64,000 nucleotides of DNA from Halothiobacillus sp045689735 (GTDB lineage: Bacteria; Pseudomonadota; Gammaproteobacteria; Halothiobacillales; Halothiobacillaceae): NCBI RefSeq assembly GCF_045689735.1, contig NZ_CP142685.1, positions 1,426,001 to 1,490,000 on the forward strand, given 5' to 3'. Shown here in pieces: positions 1 through 8,187 of this stretch. Made by a program: the position numbers and the translations under genes. The notes under the pieces were generated by a model. That model was not told the origin of the DNA and searched no databases. It was given only the letters and a program-made list of their open reading frames with translations. Each line of letters starts with the position of its first letter. The first letter of the stretch is position 1.

Positions 1-1247
1 CCTTCTGCCAGTACACGGGCAATCTTGCCCAATTCCGAAGCGCCTTGCGCGGAGCAGCCAATCAAACTGGAACGCTTCTGGAAGTCATACACGCCGAGCG
101 GCGAGGAAAAGCGCGCGGTGCGCGAGGTGGGCAGTACATGGTTGGGGCCGGCGCAGTAGTCGCCCAGCGCCTCGGCGGTGTAGCGCCCCATAAAGATGGC
201 GCCCGCATGACGGATTTTTCCGGCATAGGCTTCGGCGTCCTCAAGGGACAGTTCGAGGTGCTCGGGCGCGATGAAGTTGATGACCTCGGCAGCTTCATCC
301 AGATCGCGCACATGAATCAGCGCGCCCCGCCCTTCCATCGAGGCACGGATAATTTCGCCGCGCGGCATGATTTCAACCAAGCGGTCAGCGGCGGCGGCCA
401 CGGCGTCGAGAAAGGCCGCATCCGGGGAGATGAGGATGGCCTGCGCCTGCTCATCGTGCTCGGCCTGCGAGAATAGATCCATGGCGATCCAGTCCGGATC
501 TGTCTGGCCGTCGCAGACGACCACGATTTCTGAAGGCCCCGCGATCATGTCGATGCCCACCGTGCCATAAACCAGGCGCTTGGCGGTGGCCACGAAGATG
601 TTGCCGGGCCCCGTGATCTTGTCCACCGCCGGGATGGTTTCGGTGCCATAAGCCAACGCGGCCACGGCCTGCGCGCCGCCGATGGTGAACACGCGATCCG
701 CGCCGGCAATACGGCAGGCTGCCAACACCAGATCGTTGAGATCGCCCTGCGGGGCGGGCACGACCACGATCAACTCGGCCACGCCCGCCACCTTGGCCGG
801 AATGGCGTTCATCAGCACGGAGGACGGATAGGCCGCCTTGCCCCCCGGCACATACAGACCCACGCGATCCAGCGGGGTGACCTGCTGGCCAAGCAGGGTG
901 CCGTCCGCCTCGCGGTAGCTCCAGGAGGTGAGTTTCTGGTGCTCGGCATAGCGGCGGATGCGCTCGGCGGCCTGTTCCAGGGCTTCGCGTTGCGGAGCGG
1001 GGATGCGTGCCAGCGCTTCGTCCATGCGCGTTGCGGGGATTTCCAACTCGGCCATCGAAGCCGCAGGGAAACGGTCGAAGCGCGCGGTGTATTCCAGCAC
1101 GGCAGCATCCCCACGCGCGCGCACATCCCGCAGGATGCCCTGCACGGTAGCGAAGACCTGTTCATCAGAAACCGATTCCCAAGCCAGCAGGGCATTAAGC
1201 TTGGGGCGGAAGTCGGCATCTACCGTAGAGAATCGTTGAATATTCAT
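1..1247 (-). CDS. hisD: Histidinol dehydrogenase, C-terminus cut by window edge
   Basis: HisD carries out the last two steps of histidine synthesis, oxidising L-histidinol to L-histidine with two NAD+ in the cytoplasm. Translation from ATG 1247 begins MNIQRFSTVDADF and runs open to base 1. It contains family landmarks such as GLYVPGGKAAYPSS, the glycine-rich TIGGAQAVAALAYGT, DKITGPGN, MIAGPSEI and the FSQAEHDEQAQ segment with metal and catalytic residues. About 415 codons are present; the family is about 430 residues, so only the extreme C-terminus is missing. It lies 51 bases downstream of hisG on the same strand, in the common murA-hisG-hisD order. Confidence 0.96.
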   Translation of the reverse strand, partial: MNIQRFSTVDADFRPKLNALLAWESVSDEQVFATVQGILRDVRARGDAAVLEYTARFDRFPAASMAELEIPATRMDEALARIPAPQREALEQAAERIRRYAEHQKLTSWSYREADGTLLGQQVTPLDRVGLYVPGGKAAYPSSVLMNAIPAKVAGVAELIVVVPAPQGDLNDLVLAACRIAGADRVFTIGGAQAVAALAYGTETIPAVDKITGPGNIFVATAKRLVYGTVGIDMIAGPSEIVVVCDGQTDPDWIAMDLFSQAEHDEQAQAILISPDAAFLDAVAAAADRLVEIMPRGEIIRASMEGRGALIHVRDLDEAAEVINFIAPEHLELSLEDAEAYAGKIRHAGAIFMGRYTAEALGDYCAGPNHVLPTSRTARFSSPLGVYDFQKRSSLIGCSAQGASELGKIARVLAE

Positions 1248-1298
1248 GAAATTACCCTTCACTCCAGAAGCAAGGCAACGCGCGTGGCCATCATTCGT

Positions 1299-1967
1299 TC
1301 ACGGCGCGGGCGCGGCCTTGTTGAGATAGTCGGATAGATGCGCTGCGAGCGCGGCAATGGCCCCATGCTTGAGCTTGTACGCGGCACGGTTGACGATCAG
1401 GCGTGAGGAGATATCGGCCATGTGCAGCAGAGGTTCGAGTCCATTGGCACGCAGGGTGTTGCCGGTATCGACCACATCGACGATGCAATCGGCCAAATCG
1501 ACCAGCGGTGCCAGTTCCATCGAGCCATACAGTTTGATGAGTTCAATCTGGCGGCCTTGCTCGGCAAAAAAACACTCGGCCGAATGCACGAATTTGGTCG
1601 CCACCCGTAAACGCCCCGGCCGGTCGAGACAGCCCGGCCGCCCAGCCACCATCAGCTTACAGCGCGCAATATTGAGATCCAGCAGCTCGAACAGCCCGTC
1701 GCCCCCATGCTCCATCAGCACATCTTTGCCCGCCACGCCAATATCTGCCGCGCCATACTGCACATAGGTCGGCACATCGGATGCACGCAAAATCAACAAC
1801 TTGATCCCCGGATGGTTGGTATCCAGAATCAGCTTGCGGGTCGTTTCCGGATCATCGAGCGGCACAATCCCTGCGTGCGTCAACAACGGCAGGGTATCTT
1901 TGAAAATCCGCCCCTTGGAGAGGGCGAGGATCAACGGGGCAGTGTCGGCGGAGGAAGTCATAACCAT
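1299..1967 (-). CDS. hisG: ATP phosphoribosyltransferase, short form
   Basis: HisG catalyses the first step of histidine synthesis, joining ATP and PRPP to phosphoribosyl-ATP. The 222-residue product starts MVMTSSADTAPLILALSKGRIF and contains the PRPP-binding segment ADCIVDVVDTGNTLRANGL near residues 160-178. The length is that of the short HisG form, which lacks the C-terminal regulatory domain and in known bacteria works in a complex with HisZ; no hisZ is in the window. The ATG at 1967 was chosen; an in-frame ATG at 1961 is the alternative. It sits 18 bases downstream of murA and upstream of hisD, so it is probably co-transcribed with the envelope operon. Confidence 0.96.
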   Translation of the reverse strand: MVMTSSADTAPLILALSKGRIFKDTLPLLTHAGIVPLDDPETTRKLILDTNHPGIKLLILRASDVPTYVQYGAADIGVAGKDVLMEHGGDGLFELLDLNIARCKLMVAGRPGCLDRPGRLRVATKFVHSAECFFAEQGRQIELIKLYGSMELAPLVDLADCIVDVVDTGNTLRANGLEPLLHMADISSRLIVNRAAYKLKHGAIAALAAHLSDYLNKAAPAP

Positions 1968-1985
1968 CGGGACTCGTGAAGCGGT

Positions 1986-3245
1986 TCAAGCATTGATGCG
2001 GGTAATTTGCGCGCCGAGTTTGGCGAGCTTCTCTTCGATGGCCTCGTAGCCACGATCAATATGATAGATGCGGTTGATCAGGGTTTCGCCCTCCGCGACC
2101 AGCCCGGCCAGCACCAGACTGGCGGATGCGCGCAGATCCGTCGCCATGATCTGGGCGCCACTGATTTTCGGCAAGCCCTGCACAATCGCGGCATTGCCCT
2201 CGATGCGGATATTGGCGCCCATCCGACGCAGTTCCTGCACATGCATGAAGCGGTTCTCAAAAATCGTTTCGACCACGGTGCCCGTGCCCTCGGCGATGGT
2301 ATTCATGGCCAGAAACTGCGCCTGCATGTCAGTCGGAAACGCAGGATGCGGTGCCGTGCGCACATTGACCGCGCGTGGCCGCTCGCCATTCATGTCGAGC
2401 TCGATCCAGTCCGTGCCGGTGGTTATTTTCGCCCCGGCCTCCGTCAGCTTGGCCAACACGGCATCGAGGGTATGCGGCGCGGTATCCCGCAGCCGCACCC
2501 GCCCCCCCGTCATGGCTGCCGCCACCAGGTAGGTGCCCGTCTCGATCCGATCCGGCAGGACGCGATAGCGCACCCCACGCAGTGACGAGACGCCCGTGAT
2601 GGTGATGATGTCCGTTCCCACGCCAGCGATCTGCGCGCCCATGGCATTGAGGAAGTTCGCCAGATCAACGACTTCCGGCTCACGCGCCGCGTTTTCCAGA
2701 ATCGTTTGACCCTCGGCGAAGACGGCCGCCATCATCAGGTTTTCCGTGCCGGTGACGGTGACCTGATCCATCACGATGCGGGTGCCGACCAGTTTTTTGC
2801 CAACCGCCTCGATATAGCCATTTTCGACGGTGATCTCCGCCCCGAGCGCCATCAGGCCATGCAAATGAATATCCACCGGGCGCGAACCAATCGCGCAGCC
2901 GCCCGGCAGGGAAACCCGCGCGCGACCGAACCGCGCCAACAACGGCCCCAACACCAGAATCGAGGCGCGCATGGTGCAAACGAGATCATAGGGCGCCACG
3001 AAACTGTGGGTACTACTGGCGTCGATCTCGACACTCATTTTGTCGGAGATGGTCAGCGTCACGCCCATGCCACCGAGGAGCTCCATCATGGTGGTCACAT
3101 CCTGCAGATGCGGCACATTTTCGATGATACAAGGCGTTTCGCACAGCAGCCCAGCGGCCAGAATGGGCAACACCGCGTTTTTCGCCCCGGAAATACGCAC
3201 ATCACCCATGAGGGGCGTTCCCCCTCGAATCAATAATTTATTCAT
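1986..3245 (-). CDS. murA: UDP-N-acetylglucosamine 1-carboxyvinyltransferase
   Basis: MurA transfers enolpyruvate from PEP to UDP-GlcNAc, the first committed step of peptidoglycan synthesis. The 419-residue product begins MNKLLIRGGTPLMGDVRISG. The substrate-binding Lys-Asn pair is at residues 22-23 (SGAKNAVLP), and the catalytic loop PGGCAIGSRPVDIH carries the Cys (residue 117) that is the fosfomycin target in susceptible enzymes. An upstream GTG-type extension to 3293 is open, but the family N-terminus matches the start at 3245. It follows mlaB by 75 bases. In enterobacteria ibaG (a bolA paralogue) lies between mlaB and murA; here no ibaG is present. Confidence 0.97.
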   Translation of the reverse strand: MNKLLIRGGTPLMGDVRISGAKNAVLPILAAGLLCETPCIIENVPHLQDVTTMMELLGGMGVTLTISDKMSVEIDASSTHSFVAPYDLVCTMRASILVLGPLLARFGRARVSLPGGCAIGSRPVDIHLHGLMALGAEITVENGYIEAVGKKLVGTRIVMDQVTVTGTENLMMAAVFAEGQTILENAAREPEVVDLANFLNAMGAQIAGVGTDIITITGVSSLRGVRYRVLPDRIETGTYLVAAAMTGGRVRLRDTAPHTLDAVLAKLTEAGAKITTGTDWIELDMNGERPRAVNVRTAPHPAFPTDMQAQFLAMNTIAEGTGTVVETIFENRFMHVQELRRMGANIRIEGNAAIVQGLPKISGAQIMATDLRASASLVLAGLVAEGETLINRIYHIDRGYEAIEEKLAKLGAQITRINA

Positions 3246-3320
3246 GTTGTCGCGTCGGTCGATGCAGCGGGCGCCCCGGCCGCATGCGACCAACGCCCGG
3301 TGGCAGATTCTTGATTGTCC

Positions 3321-3647
3321 TCAAAGCCCCTCGAAGGGCATCAACGCCGCCAGACCATACAATTCGGCCATGGCGCGCAATGCCTTGGGCGGGTGAGTGT
3401 ACCTGAGCGCCACCGATCGTGCTTGGGCGCTGGCCTGCCAGCCCAGCAGAAAGGCGACGCCGACCGTATCGACTGCCCGCACCTGTCCGAGCGCAATCTC
3501 CAACCGGCTGCCCGGCGCCTGACCTTCGGGCATGGGCAAGGCATGACTCGTCAACGCCTCGATCTGCGGGCGGATCAAATCCCCTTGCACCCGCACGCAA
3601 CCCGGCATCGAGACGAAGCGCAGCGGTTCCCCCGGCGCATCAACCAT
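3321..3647 (-). CDS. mlaB: MlaB-like STAS-domain protein
   Basis: MlaB is the small cytoplasmic STAS-domain subunit of the MlaFEDB phospholipid transporter; it binds the ATPase MlaF and is needed for its stability and activity. The 108-residue protein has the STAS core strand-helix segment LGQVRAVDTVGVAFLLGW (about residues 51-68). In it, the Asp-Thr-x-Gly matches the Ser/Thr site conserved in MlaB and anti-sigma-factor-antagonist folds. The start overlaps the end of mlaC by 8 bases, indicating translational coupling. STAS sequences diverge strongly, so the assignment rests on fold, length and position as the last mla gene before murA. Confidence 0.85.
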   Translation of the reverse strand: MVDAPGEPLRFVSMPGCVRVQGDLIRPQIEALTSHALPMPEGQAPGSRLEIALGQVRAVDTVGVAFLLGWQASAQARSVALRYTHPPKALRAMAELYGLAALMPFEGL

Positions 3648-4260
3648 TGTTCTGGCTCTTCAAGGTGGCGATCAGGCCGTCGAGCCCCTTGCGTTGAATC
3701 ACTTCGGCAAAGCTGCCGCGATAGTTGTTGATCAGGCTGATGCCGTCGATCACGACATCGAAGGCCTGCCACTGACCATTGACCAGCGCCACGCGGTAAT
3801 TCACCGGCACCCGGCCCATATCACCACCCAGCAGATCCGACTCCACCACCAGCTCGCCCGTTTCTGGCCCCGGCTTGGTTCCCGTCACCTTGATGGTTTG
3901 GTTGCCCAGTTTGGACAAGGGGCCGGCATAGGTACGCACCAGCAATTGCTGAAACTGCTCGGTGAAGGCGGTTTTCTGCGCGGGTGTGGCCGTGCGCCAG
4001 TAGCGCCCCAGCACCAGGCGGCTCATCCGTTCTGAATCGACATGCGGCAGCAGGGTTTTGTTGACGATCGCCAGCAGCGCCGCCGGATCTTTCTGCACGG
4101 CGGCCTGCTGCGCCGCAATCTCCTTGATGACGGTGTCGGCGGTCTGTTGCACCATCTGCATGGCCGCCTCAGCGCCCGCCGCCGGTGCCGTTTCCGCTTG
4201 CGCGGGCACGCCGCTGAACAGGCCAACGAGGGTAAGAATCAAGGCAAACAAACGGTTCAT
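3640..4260 (-). CDS. mlaC: Periplasmic phospholipid-binding protein MlaC
   Basis: MlaC is the soluble periplasmic carrier that shuttles phospholipid between the inner-membrane MlaFEDB complex and the outer membrane. The 206-residue product begins with a clear signal peptide (MNRLFALILTLVGLFSGVPA) and a likely signal peptidase I site after Ala-Gln-Ala at residue 22. The mature part has the Tol_Tol_Ttg2 family pattern, including LVLGRYWRTATPAQKTAF and the C-terminal VIDGISLINNYRGSFAEV. Its ATG overlaps the stop of the upstream TolC-family gene by 4 bases (ATGA). The length agrees with E. coli MlaC (about 211). Confidence 0.93.
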   Translation of the reverse strand: MNRLFALILTLVGLFSGVPAQAETAPAAGAEAAMQMVQQTADTVIKEIAAQQAAVQKDPAALLAIVNKTLLPHVDSERMSRLVLGRYWRTATPAQKTAFTEQFQQLLVRTYAGPLSKLGNQTIKVTGTKPGPETGELVVESDLLGGDMGRVPVNYRVALVNGQWQAFDVVIDGISLINNYRGSFAEVIQRKGLDGLIATLKSQNNG

Positions 4261-5621
4261 TGCGGGTAGTCTCCGGTCGCCAGCTTGAGCTCGGCGACTT
4301 TCATGTTGTAGTCATTAATCGCACGCAGGTAATCCACCTGGGTTTGGGTATTGCCGGTAACGGACAAGGCCAGCACGCCGCCATCGACCAGCCCCGCCTG
4401 GAAATCCAGAAACGAGGAAATCATCCAGCGACGGGACGCCGCACGCGCCTTGTCCAGTGCCGCGATCTGCTGCTTCAGGGATTCGGCGCCGTGATACGCC
4501 TCGGAAACCTGATACGGAATGCCGACCTGGGCAAGCTGCGCCTTGGCGACGGCGCCCTGAAGCTGCGCCTCGGCATCGCTGACATTCGCCCGCAGCACGC
4601 CCGGATTGAAATCCCATTTCAAGCCGATCACCGGGGTGGCGAGCCCCATATTGAATGGGTCATACAGATACGGGTTGTCGATCCGCTGCCGCCCCGGCGT
4701 GTATTGCCCCGCGAGCAGGATGCCCGCATACAGATCCGGGTAATAATCGGCCTTGCGCGCCGCGACATAGGCTCGCAGCGCGGCCAATCCGTTTTGCGCC
4801 ATCTTCATTTCGGGTCGGTCGTCGAGCGCCTGCTGGGCGAACTGTTGCAGATTGCCGGACGGTAGCGCCACCGGTTCGATATGCGCATCGGCGACGGTCA
4901 GTTCATCCTTGATCGGCACGCCGATAATCGTTTTCAGGCCATCGAGCGCCACCGCCTCGACGCCCTGCGCTTCGGCAATATACCGATCAAGCTGACCCAA
5001 ACCGCTTTGCAGGGCATAGACATCCCGCATCGGCACCTTGCCTTCCTCGGCTTTTTTGGTCAGTGGCGCTTCGGTATCCGCCAGTTGCTGCCGCACGCCC
5101 AACAGGAACTGCCGGGTATCCCGAGCGGTGAGGTAGCCGTAATACGCCCGCCGCACGGTCAGCCAGGTTTGCCCCTTGGCCAGCGCGACTTCTTCGGTCT
5201 TGAATTTTTTGTTGTACTCCGCCGCCGTGCGGTAATTTTCCAGCTTGCCGAAGGTATAGAGCGGCTGGATGATCGACGCCATGATGCCCGTCGAGACCGT
5301 GATGCCATCATTCAGGCTCATGCCATCGCTGCGCAGGGTACAGCCCGGCCCCGCCGCGCAGGTATTCGTGCCGTTGGTGTAAATGCCATTGCTGGCTTTG
5401 GGCGCAAGACCGGCATACAGGTTCACACTGGCGCGAACCCCGCCCTCGCCCGCCACTTTCTGGATCAGCGCCTGGGCGGCCGCCACATTCGCGCGTTGTT
5501 CTTCGATGCGCGGATCTGCCTGCAAGGCCATCTGCGTGGCCTGTTCGAGCGTGACGGTGACGGCCTCGGCCGCCTGCGCCGCGCCCATCAGGGTCAATCC
5601 AATTAACCAGACTCGTTTCAT
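4257..5621 (-). CDS. TolC-family outer membrane protein inside the mla operon
   Basis: This 454-residue protein belongs to the TolC/outer membrane efflux protein family, whose trimers form an outer-membrane beta barrel with a long periplasmic alpha-helical tunnel. It has a signal peptide ending near AAQAAEA, then two repeats of the family type. Each repeat opens with an amphipathic helix (VTLEQATQMALQADPRIEEQ and LQQFAQQALDDRPEMKMAQN) and continues into long coiled-coil helices rich in Ala, Gln and Leu. It overlaps mlaD upstream and mlaC downstream by 4 bases each, so it is translationally locked into the mla operon. In many proteobacteria this position holds mlaA/vacJ or nothing. It may be the outer-membrane partner of this Mla system, which is inference; export of another substrate is possible. 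Confidence 0.88.
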   Translation of the reverse strand: MKRVWLIGLTLMGAAQAAEAVTVTLEQATQMALQADPRIEEQRANVAAAQALIQKVAGEGGVRASVNLYAGLAPKASNGIYTNGTNTCAAGPGCTLRSDGMSLNDGITVSTGIMASIIQPLYTFGKLENYRTAAEYNKKFKTEEVALAKGQTWLTVRRAYYGYLTARDTRQFLLGVRQQLADTEAPLTKKAEEGKVPMRDVYALQSGLGQLDRYIAEAQGVEAVALDGLKTIIGVPIKDELTVADAHIEPVALPSGNLQQFAQQALDDRPEMKMAQNGLAALRAYVAARKADYYPDLYAGILLAGQYTPGRQRIDNPYLYDPFNMGLATPVIGLKWDFNPGVLRANVSDAEAQLQGAVAKAQLAQVGIPYQVSEAYHGAESLKQQIAALDKARAASRRWMISSFLDFQAGLVDGGVLALSVTGNTQTQVDYLRAINDYNMKVAELKLATGDYPQ

Positions 5622-6082
5622 TTTTCTGCTGCCTTGTTGAACAGGAATTTGGAAATCACTTTTTCTAGGATGACTGCGGATTGTGTCATCGTGATTTGGT
5701 CCCCATTTTTTAGCACGGCGGTATCGCCGCCGGGTGAAATTTCGATGTATTGCGCGCCCAGTAATCCCGCCGTGTAAATGCTCGCAAAAGAATCTTTCGG
5801 GAGGTTGTTATATTTGTTATCGATTTGCATCGTCACCACGGCTTCGAAGGTGGCCGGATCGATGCGGATATTCGAAACCCGCCCGATGGTGACCCCCGCC
5901 AGCTTGACGGGCGAACGATTGCTGAGGCCACCGATGTTGTCGAAATCCGCCGTGAGCGTGTAGCCCCGAATACTGCTGCCACTGAAATCGCTCCATTGAA
6001 AGGTGAGCGTCAGCAGCGCGACGATTCCGGCCAGCACGAATGCCCCCACCACGATTTCCAAACCCCGTTGCGCATTCATCAT
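5618..6082 (-). CDS. mlaD: MCE-domain lipid transport protein MlaD
   Basis: MlaD is the inner-membrane-anchored MCE protein that forms a hexameric ring and carries phospholipid between MlaE and MlaC. The 154-residue product has one N-terminal transmembrane helix (about residues 8-26) followed by a single MCE domain. Recognisable segments are FDNIGGLSNRSPVKLAGVTIG (first 20 residues diagnostic) and the hydrophobic pore loop region YTAGLLGAQYIEISPGGD. Length matches the E. coli protein (183) with a shorter tail. The start overlaps the mlaE stop (TGATG) and its end overlaps the TolC-family gene (ATGA). Confidence 0.95.
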   Translation of the reverse strand: MMNAQRGLEIVVGAFVLAGIVALLTLTFQWSDFSGSSIRGYTLTADFDNIGGLSNRSPVKLAGVTIGRVSNIRIDPATFEAVVTMQIDNKYNNLPKDSFASIYTAGLLGAQYIEISPGGDTAVLKNGDQITMTQSAVILEKVISKFLFNKAAEK

Positions 6083-6870
6083 CAGGCTCCAAACATCAAA
6101 GCGGTCAACATAAAATCCAACCCCAACACCGCTAGCGAACTCAGCACCACGGTGCGGGTGGTCGCCCGGGCGATGCCCGCCGAAGTCGGCTCGGCCGCAT
6201 ACCCTTCAAACACGGCGATCAACCCCACCACAGCGCCGAACACCCCGCTCTTGATCACGCCATTGAGCACATCACTGACCGGCTGCATCTGTTCGCTGAT
6301 TTGCCCCCAGAATGAGGCGCTATCCACGCCCAGAACCACCACGCCAATCCCATATCCGCCCAGAATCCCGACCAACGAGAACAACCCGGCGAGCAAGGGC
6401 ATCGAGAACAACGCGGCCCAGAAGCGCGGCGCCACCACGCGGCGCAGCGGATCGACCCCCATCATCTCCATCGCGGCGAGTTGTTCCGTGGTTTTCATCA
6501 AAGCAATTTCGGCGGTAATGGCCGAACCGGCACGACCGGCAAACAGCAGCGCCGTGACCACGGGACCGAGTTCCCGCACCAGCGACAAGGCCACCATCAC
6601 CCCCAGCGATTCGGTTGCATTGAATTTCGAGAGAATGTTGTAGCCCTGCAAGCCCAGCACCAGCCCAACAAACGCGCCGGAAATCAGGATGATGATCAGC
6701 GAGAGCACCCCGATGACGAACAGCTCCTGCACGATCAGCCGCGGGCGTGACCAGGCCGGCAGCAAACGCCAGAGTAGCCGCAGCGTAAACAGCGCCATCG
6801 CCCCCGTGTGCGCCGCCGCGGCCAGCGCGGATCGGCCAAGCAAGGATAAAAAATCCATCAGCGTCTTCAT
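6082..6870 (-). CDS. mlaE: Phospholipid ABC transporter permease MlaE
   Basis: MlaE is the permease of the MlaFEDB ABC transporter in the inner membrane. The 262-residue protein contains five to six hydrophobic segments. It also has the family signature around residues 85-160: SLVRELGPVVTALLFAGRAG followed by TAEIALMKTTEQLAAMEMMG and the GVDPLRRVVAPRF coupling region that contacts the ATPase. The start overlaps mlaF by 4 bases. Length agrees with E. coli MlaE (260). Confidence 0.96.
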   Translation of the reverse strand: MKTLMDFLSLLGRSALAAAAHTGAMALFTLRLLWRLLPAWSRPRLIVQELFVIGVLSLIIILISGAFVGLVLGLQGYNILSKFNATESLGVMVALSLVRELGPVVTALLFAGRAGSAITAEIALMKTTEQLAAMEMMGVDPLRRVVAPRFWAALFSMPLLAGLFSLVGILGGYGIGVVVLGVDSASFWGQISEQMQPVSDVLNGVIKSGVFGAVVGLIAVFEGYAAEPTSAGIARATTRTVVLSSLAVLGLDFMLTALMFGA

Positions 6871-7679
6871 GCGGAAACACCCAGCCGCTGTGCCAGCGCC
6901 TGCCGCGCGGCCTGCGCCCGATCGGAATCTTGATCCGGCGGCTCGCCATTGAGAAATTGCCGCAAAAATGGAATCTCCTGCATCCGCGCCCGCAGGTCAT
7001 CGGGGCGGCCAACGGCCACGACCTGAGCCTGATCGATGACCACGACCTGATCGGCAATCGAGAAGGTTTCGGCCACATCGTGCGATACGAGCACACTGGT
7101 CAGATGCAAGGCCTGATTCAGCGAAGCAATCAGCCGTAGCAGAATGCCGACATTGATCGGGTCTTGGCCGGTGAACGGCTCGTCATACAGCATCAGTTCG
7201 GGGTCGAGCGCCAATGCGCGTGCCAGCGCCACCCGCCGCGCCATTCCGCCAGAAAGCTCGGCGGGGCGGAGATTGGCCGCGTCCAACATGCCCACCGCCT
7301 GCAACTTGAGCGTCACGACCCGGTCGAGCAGCGCCTCCGGCAGACGGGCGTGTTCCCGCAGGGGAAACGCCACATTGCCCGCCGCCGTCAAATCGGTGAA
7401 CAGGGCGCCATTCTGGAACAGAAACCCGAGACGCCGCCGCATCGCCAGCAATTGTTCAGGGCGGGCGCGCGCGACATCCAGGCCATCGACCCAGACCTTG
7501 CCCCGGCTGGGTTTGATCTGCCCGCCGATCAAACGCAGCAGCGTGGTTTTCCCCGTACCCGACGGCCCCATGACCGCCGTGATCTGCCCGCGCGGAATGC
7601 TGAGATCGATGCGGTCGAAAATGCGCTGACGCCCCCGGGAGAAACTCACGCCTTCAAAACGGATATACGGCTCGCTCAT
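6867..7679 (-). CDS. mlaF: Phospholipid ABC transporter ATPase MlaF
   Basis: MlaF is the cytoplasmic ATPase of the Mla transporter. The 270-residue product starts MSEPYIRFEGVSFSRGRQRI. It carries Walker A GPSGTGKTTLLRLIGG (about residues 36-51), the Q-loop LGFLFQNGALF, the ABC signature LSGGMARRVALARALAL, Walker B LMLYDEPFTGQDP and the switch His in LVSHDVAETF. The frame stays open upstream to about 8033, but that part overlaps the preceding gene and lacks family similarity, so ATG 7679 is taken. It begins 4 bases after the stop of the upstream unknown gene. Confidence 0.96.
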   Translation of the reverse strand: MSEPYIRFEGVSFSRGRQRIFDRIDLSIPRGQITAVMGPSGTGKTTLLRLIGGQIKPSRGKVWVDGLDVARARPEQLLAMRRRLGFLFQNGALFTDLTAAGNVAFPLREHARLPEALLDRVVTLKLQAVGMLDAANLRPAELSGGMARRVALARALALDPELMLYDEPFTGQDPINVGILLRLIASLNQALHLTSVLVSHDVAETFSIADQVVVIDQAQVVAVGRPDDLRARMQEIPFLRQFLNGEPPDQDSDRAQAARQALAQRLGVSA

Positions 7680-7683
7680 CGCA

Positions 7684-8187
7684 CTACCATCCCAGCAAGT
7701 CGCGCATCGAGCGAACCTGCTCCAGCAGGGGTACGGCGGCAGCTCCGCCCGTGAGCAGCAGGGCACAGGGCTGCGCGGGCGCCTGCCGGGCAAAATCTTC
7801 CAGCGCCTGCCGCAATGCCCGGGGCGACAAGCCCGGCGCAAGCAGCCCCACGCGGGCGCCTTGGGTGGACGCATCCGGCTGCCACGCACCGCCCACCGCC
7901 CAGGGCAGCAAAGGCTCGGGCAAGCGGGTCGAATCGGCGGGGAGCGCCTCGCCCAACCACACCCCCAGCACCGGTCGCGGCGCCTCACGGCAGGCAGCGG
8001 AAAGCGCAGCGAAATCCACCGCAGCCGGGTCAAGGACGACGGCTTCGGTCATCAGGCACAGATAATTCGCCTGCCAGTCTTCCGGCATCCCCTCGGGATA
8101 AAACGCCGCCGCCAGCGCGGGATCGCGCGGATCCGCAAATCCCAGCCGCAATTCAAACCCAACCGGTGGCGCAAACGGAGCCGTCAT
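7684..8187 (-). CDS. Uncharacterised protein heading the mla operon
   Basis: I do not recognise this 167-residue protein with confidence. It has no signal peptide or transmembrane segment, is rich in Ala, Pro and Leu, and ends in LEQVRSMRDLLGW. The N-terminal stretch around residues 27-50 (AAFYPEGMPEDWQANYLCLM) faintly recalls the FYP..LP..W motif of DUF72/YecE proteins, but the expected length of that family (about 250) is not met. It overlaps the upstream SUMF1-like gene by 4 bases and ends 4 bases before mlaF, so the two genes appear to be translated as a unit with the transporter. The uninterrupted frame and coupling make it a real gene. Confidence 0.75.
   Translation of the reverse strand: MTAPFAPPVGFELRLGFADPRDPALAAAFYPEGMPEDWQANYLCLMTEAVVLDPAAVDFAALSAACREAPRPVLGVWLGEALPADSTRLPEPLLPWAVGGAWQPDASTQGARVGLLAPGLSPRALRQALEDFARQAPAQPCALLLTGGAAAVPLLEQVRSMRDLLGW

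Noticed and set aside
16..476. Plus-strand open frames over hisD
   Set aside because: They are antisense shadows; the minus-strand translation is unmistakably histidinol dehydrogenase.
7680..8033. N-terminal extension of mlaF by 118 residues
   Set aside because: It overlaps the well-supported 167-residue gene in another frame and has Arg/Trp/Cys-rich sequence unlike MlaF; the family begins at MSEPYIRF.
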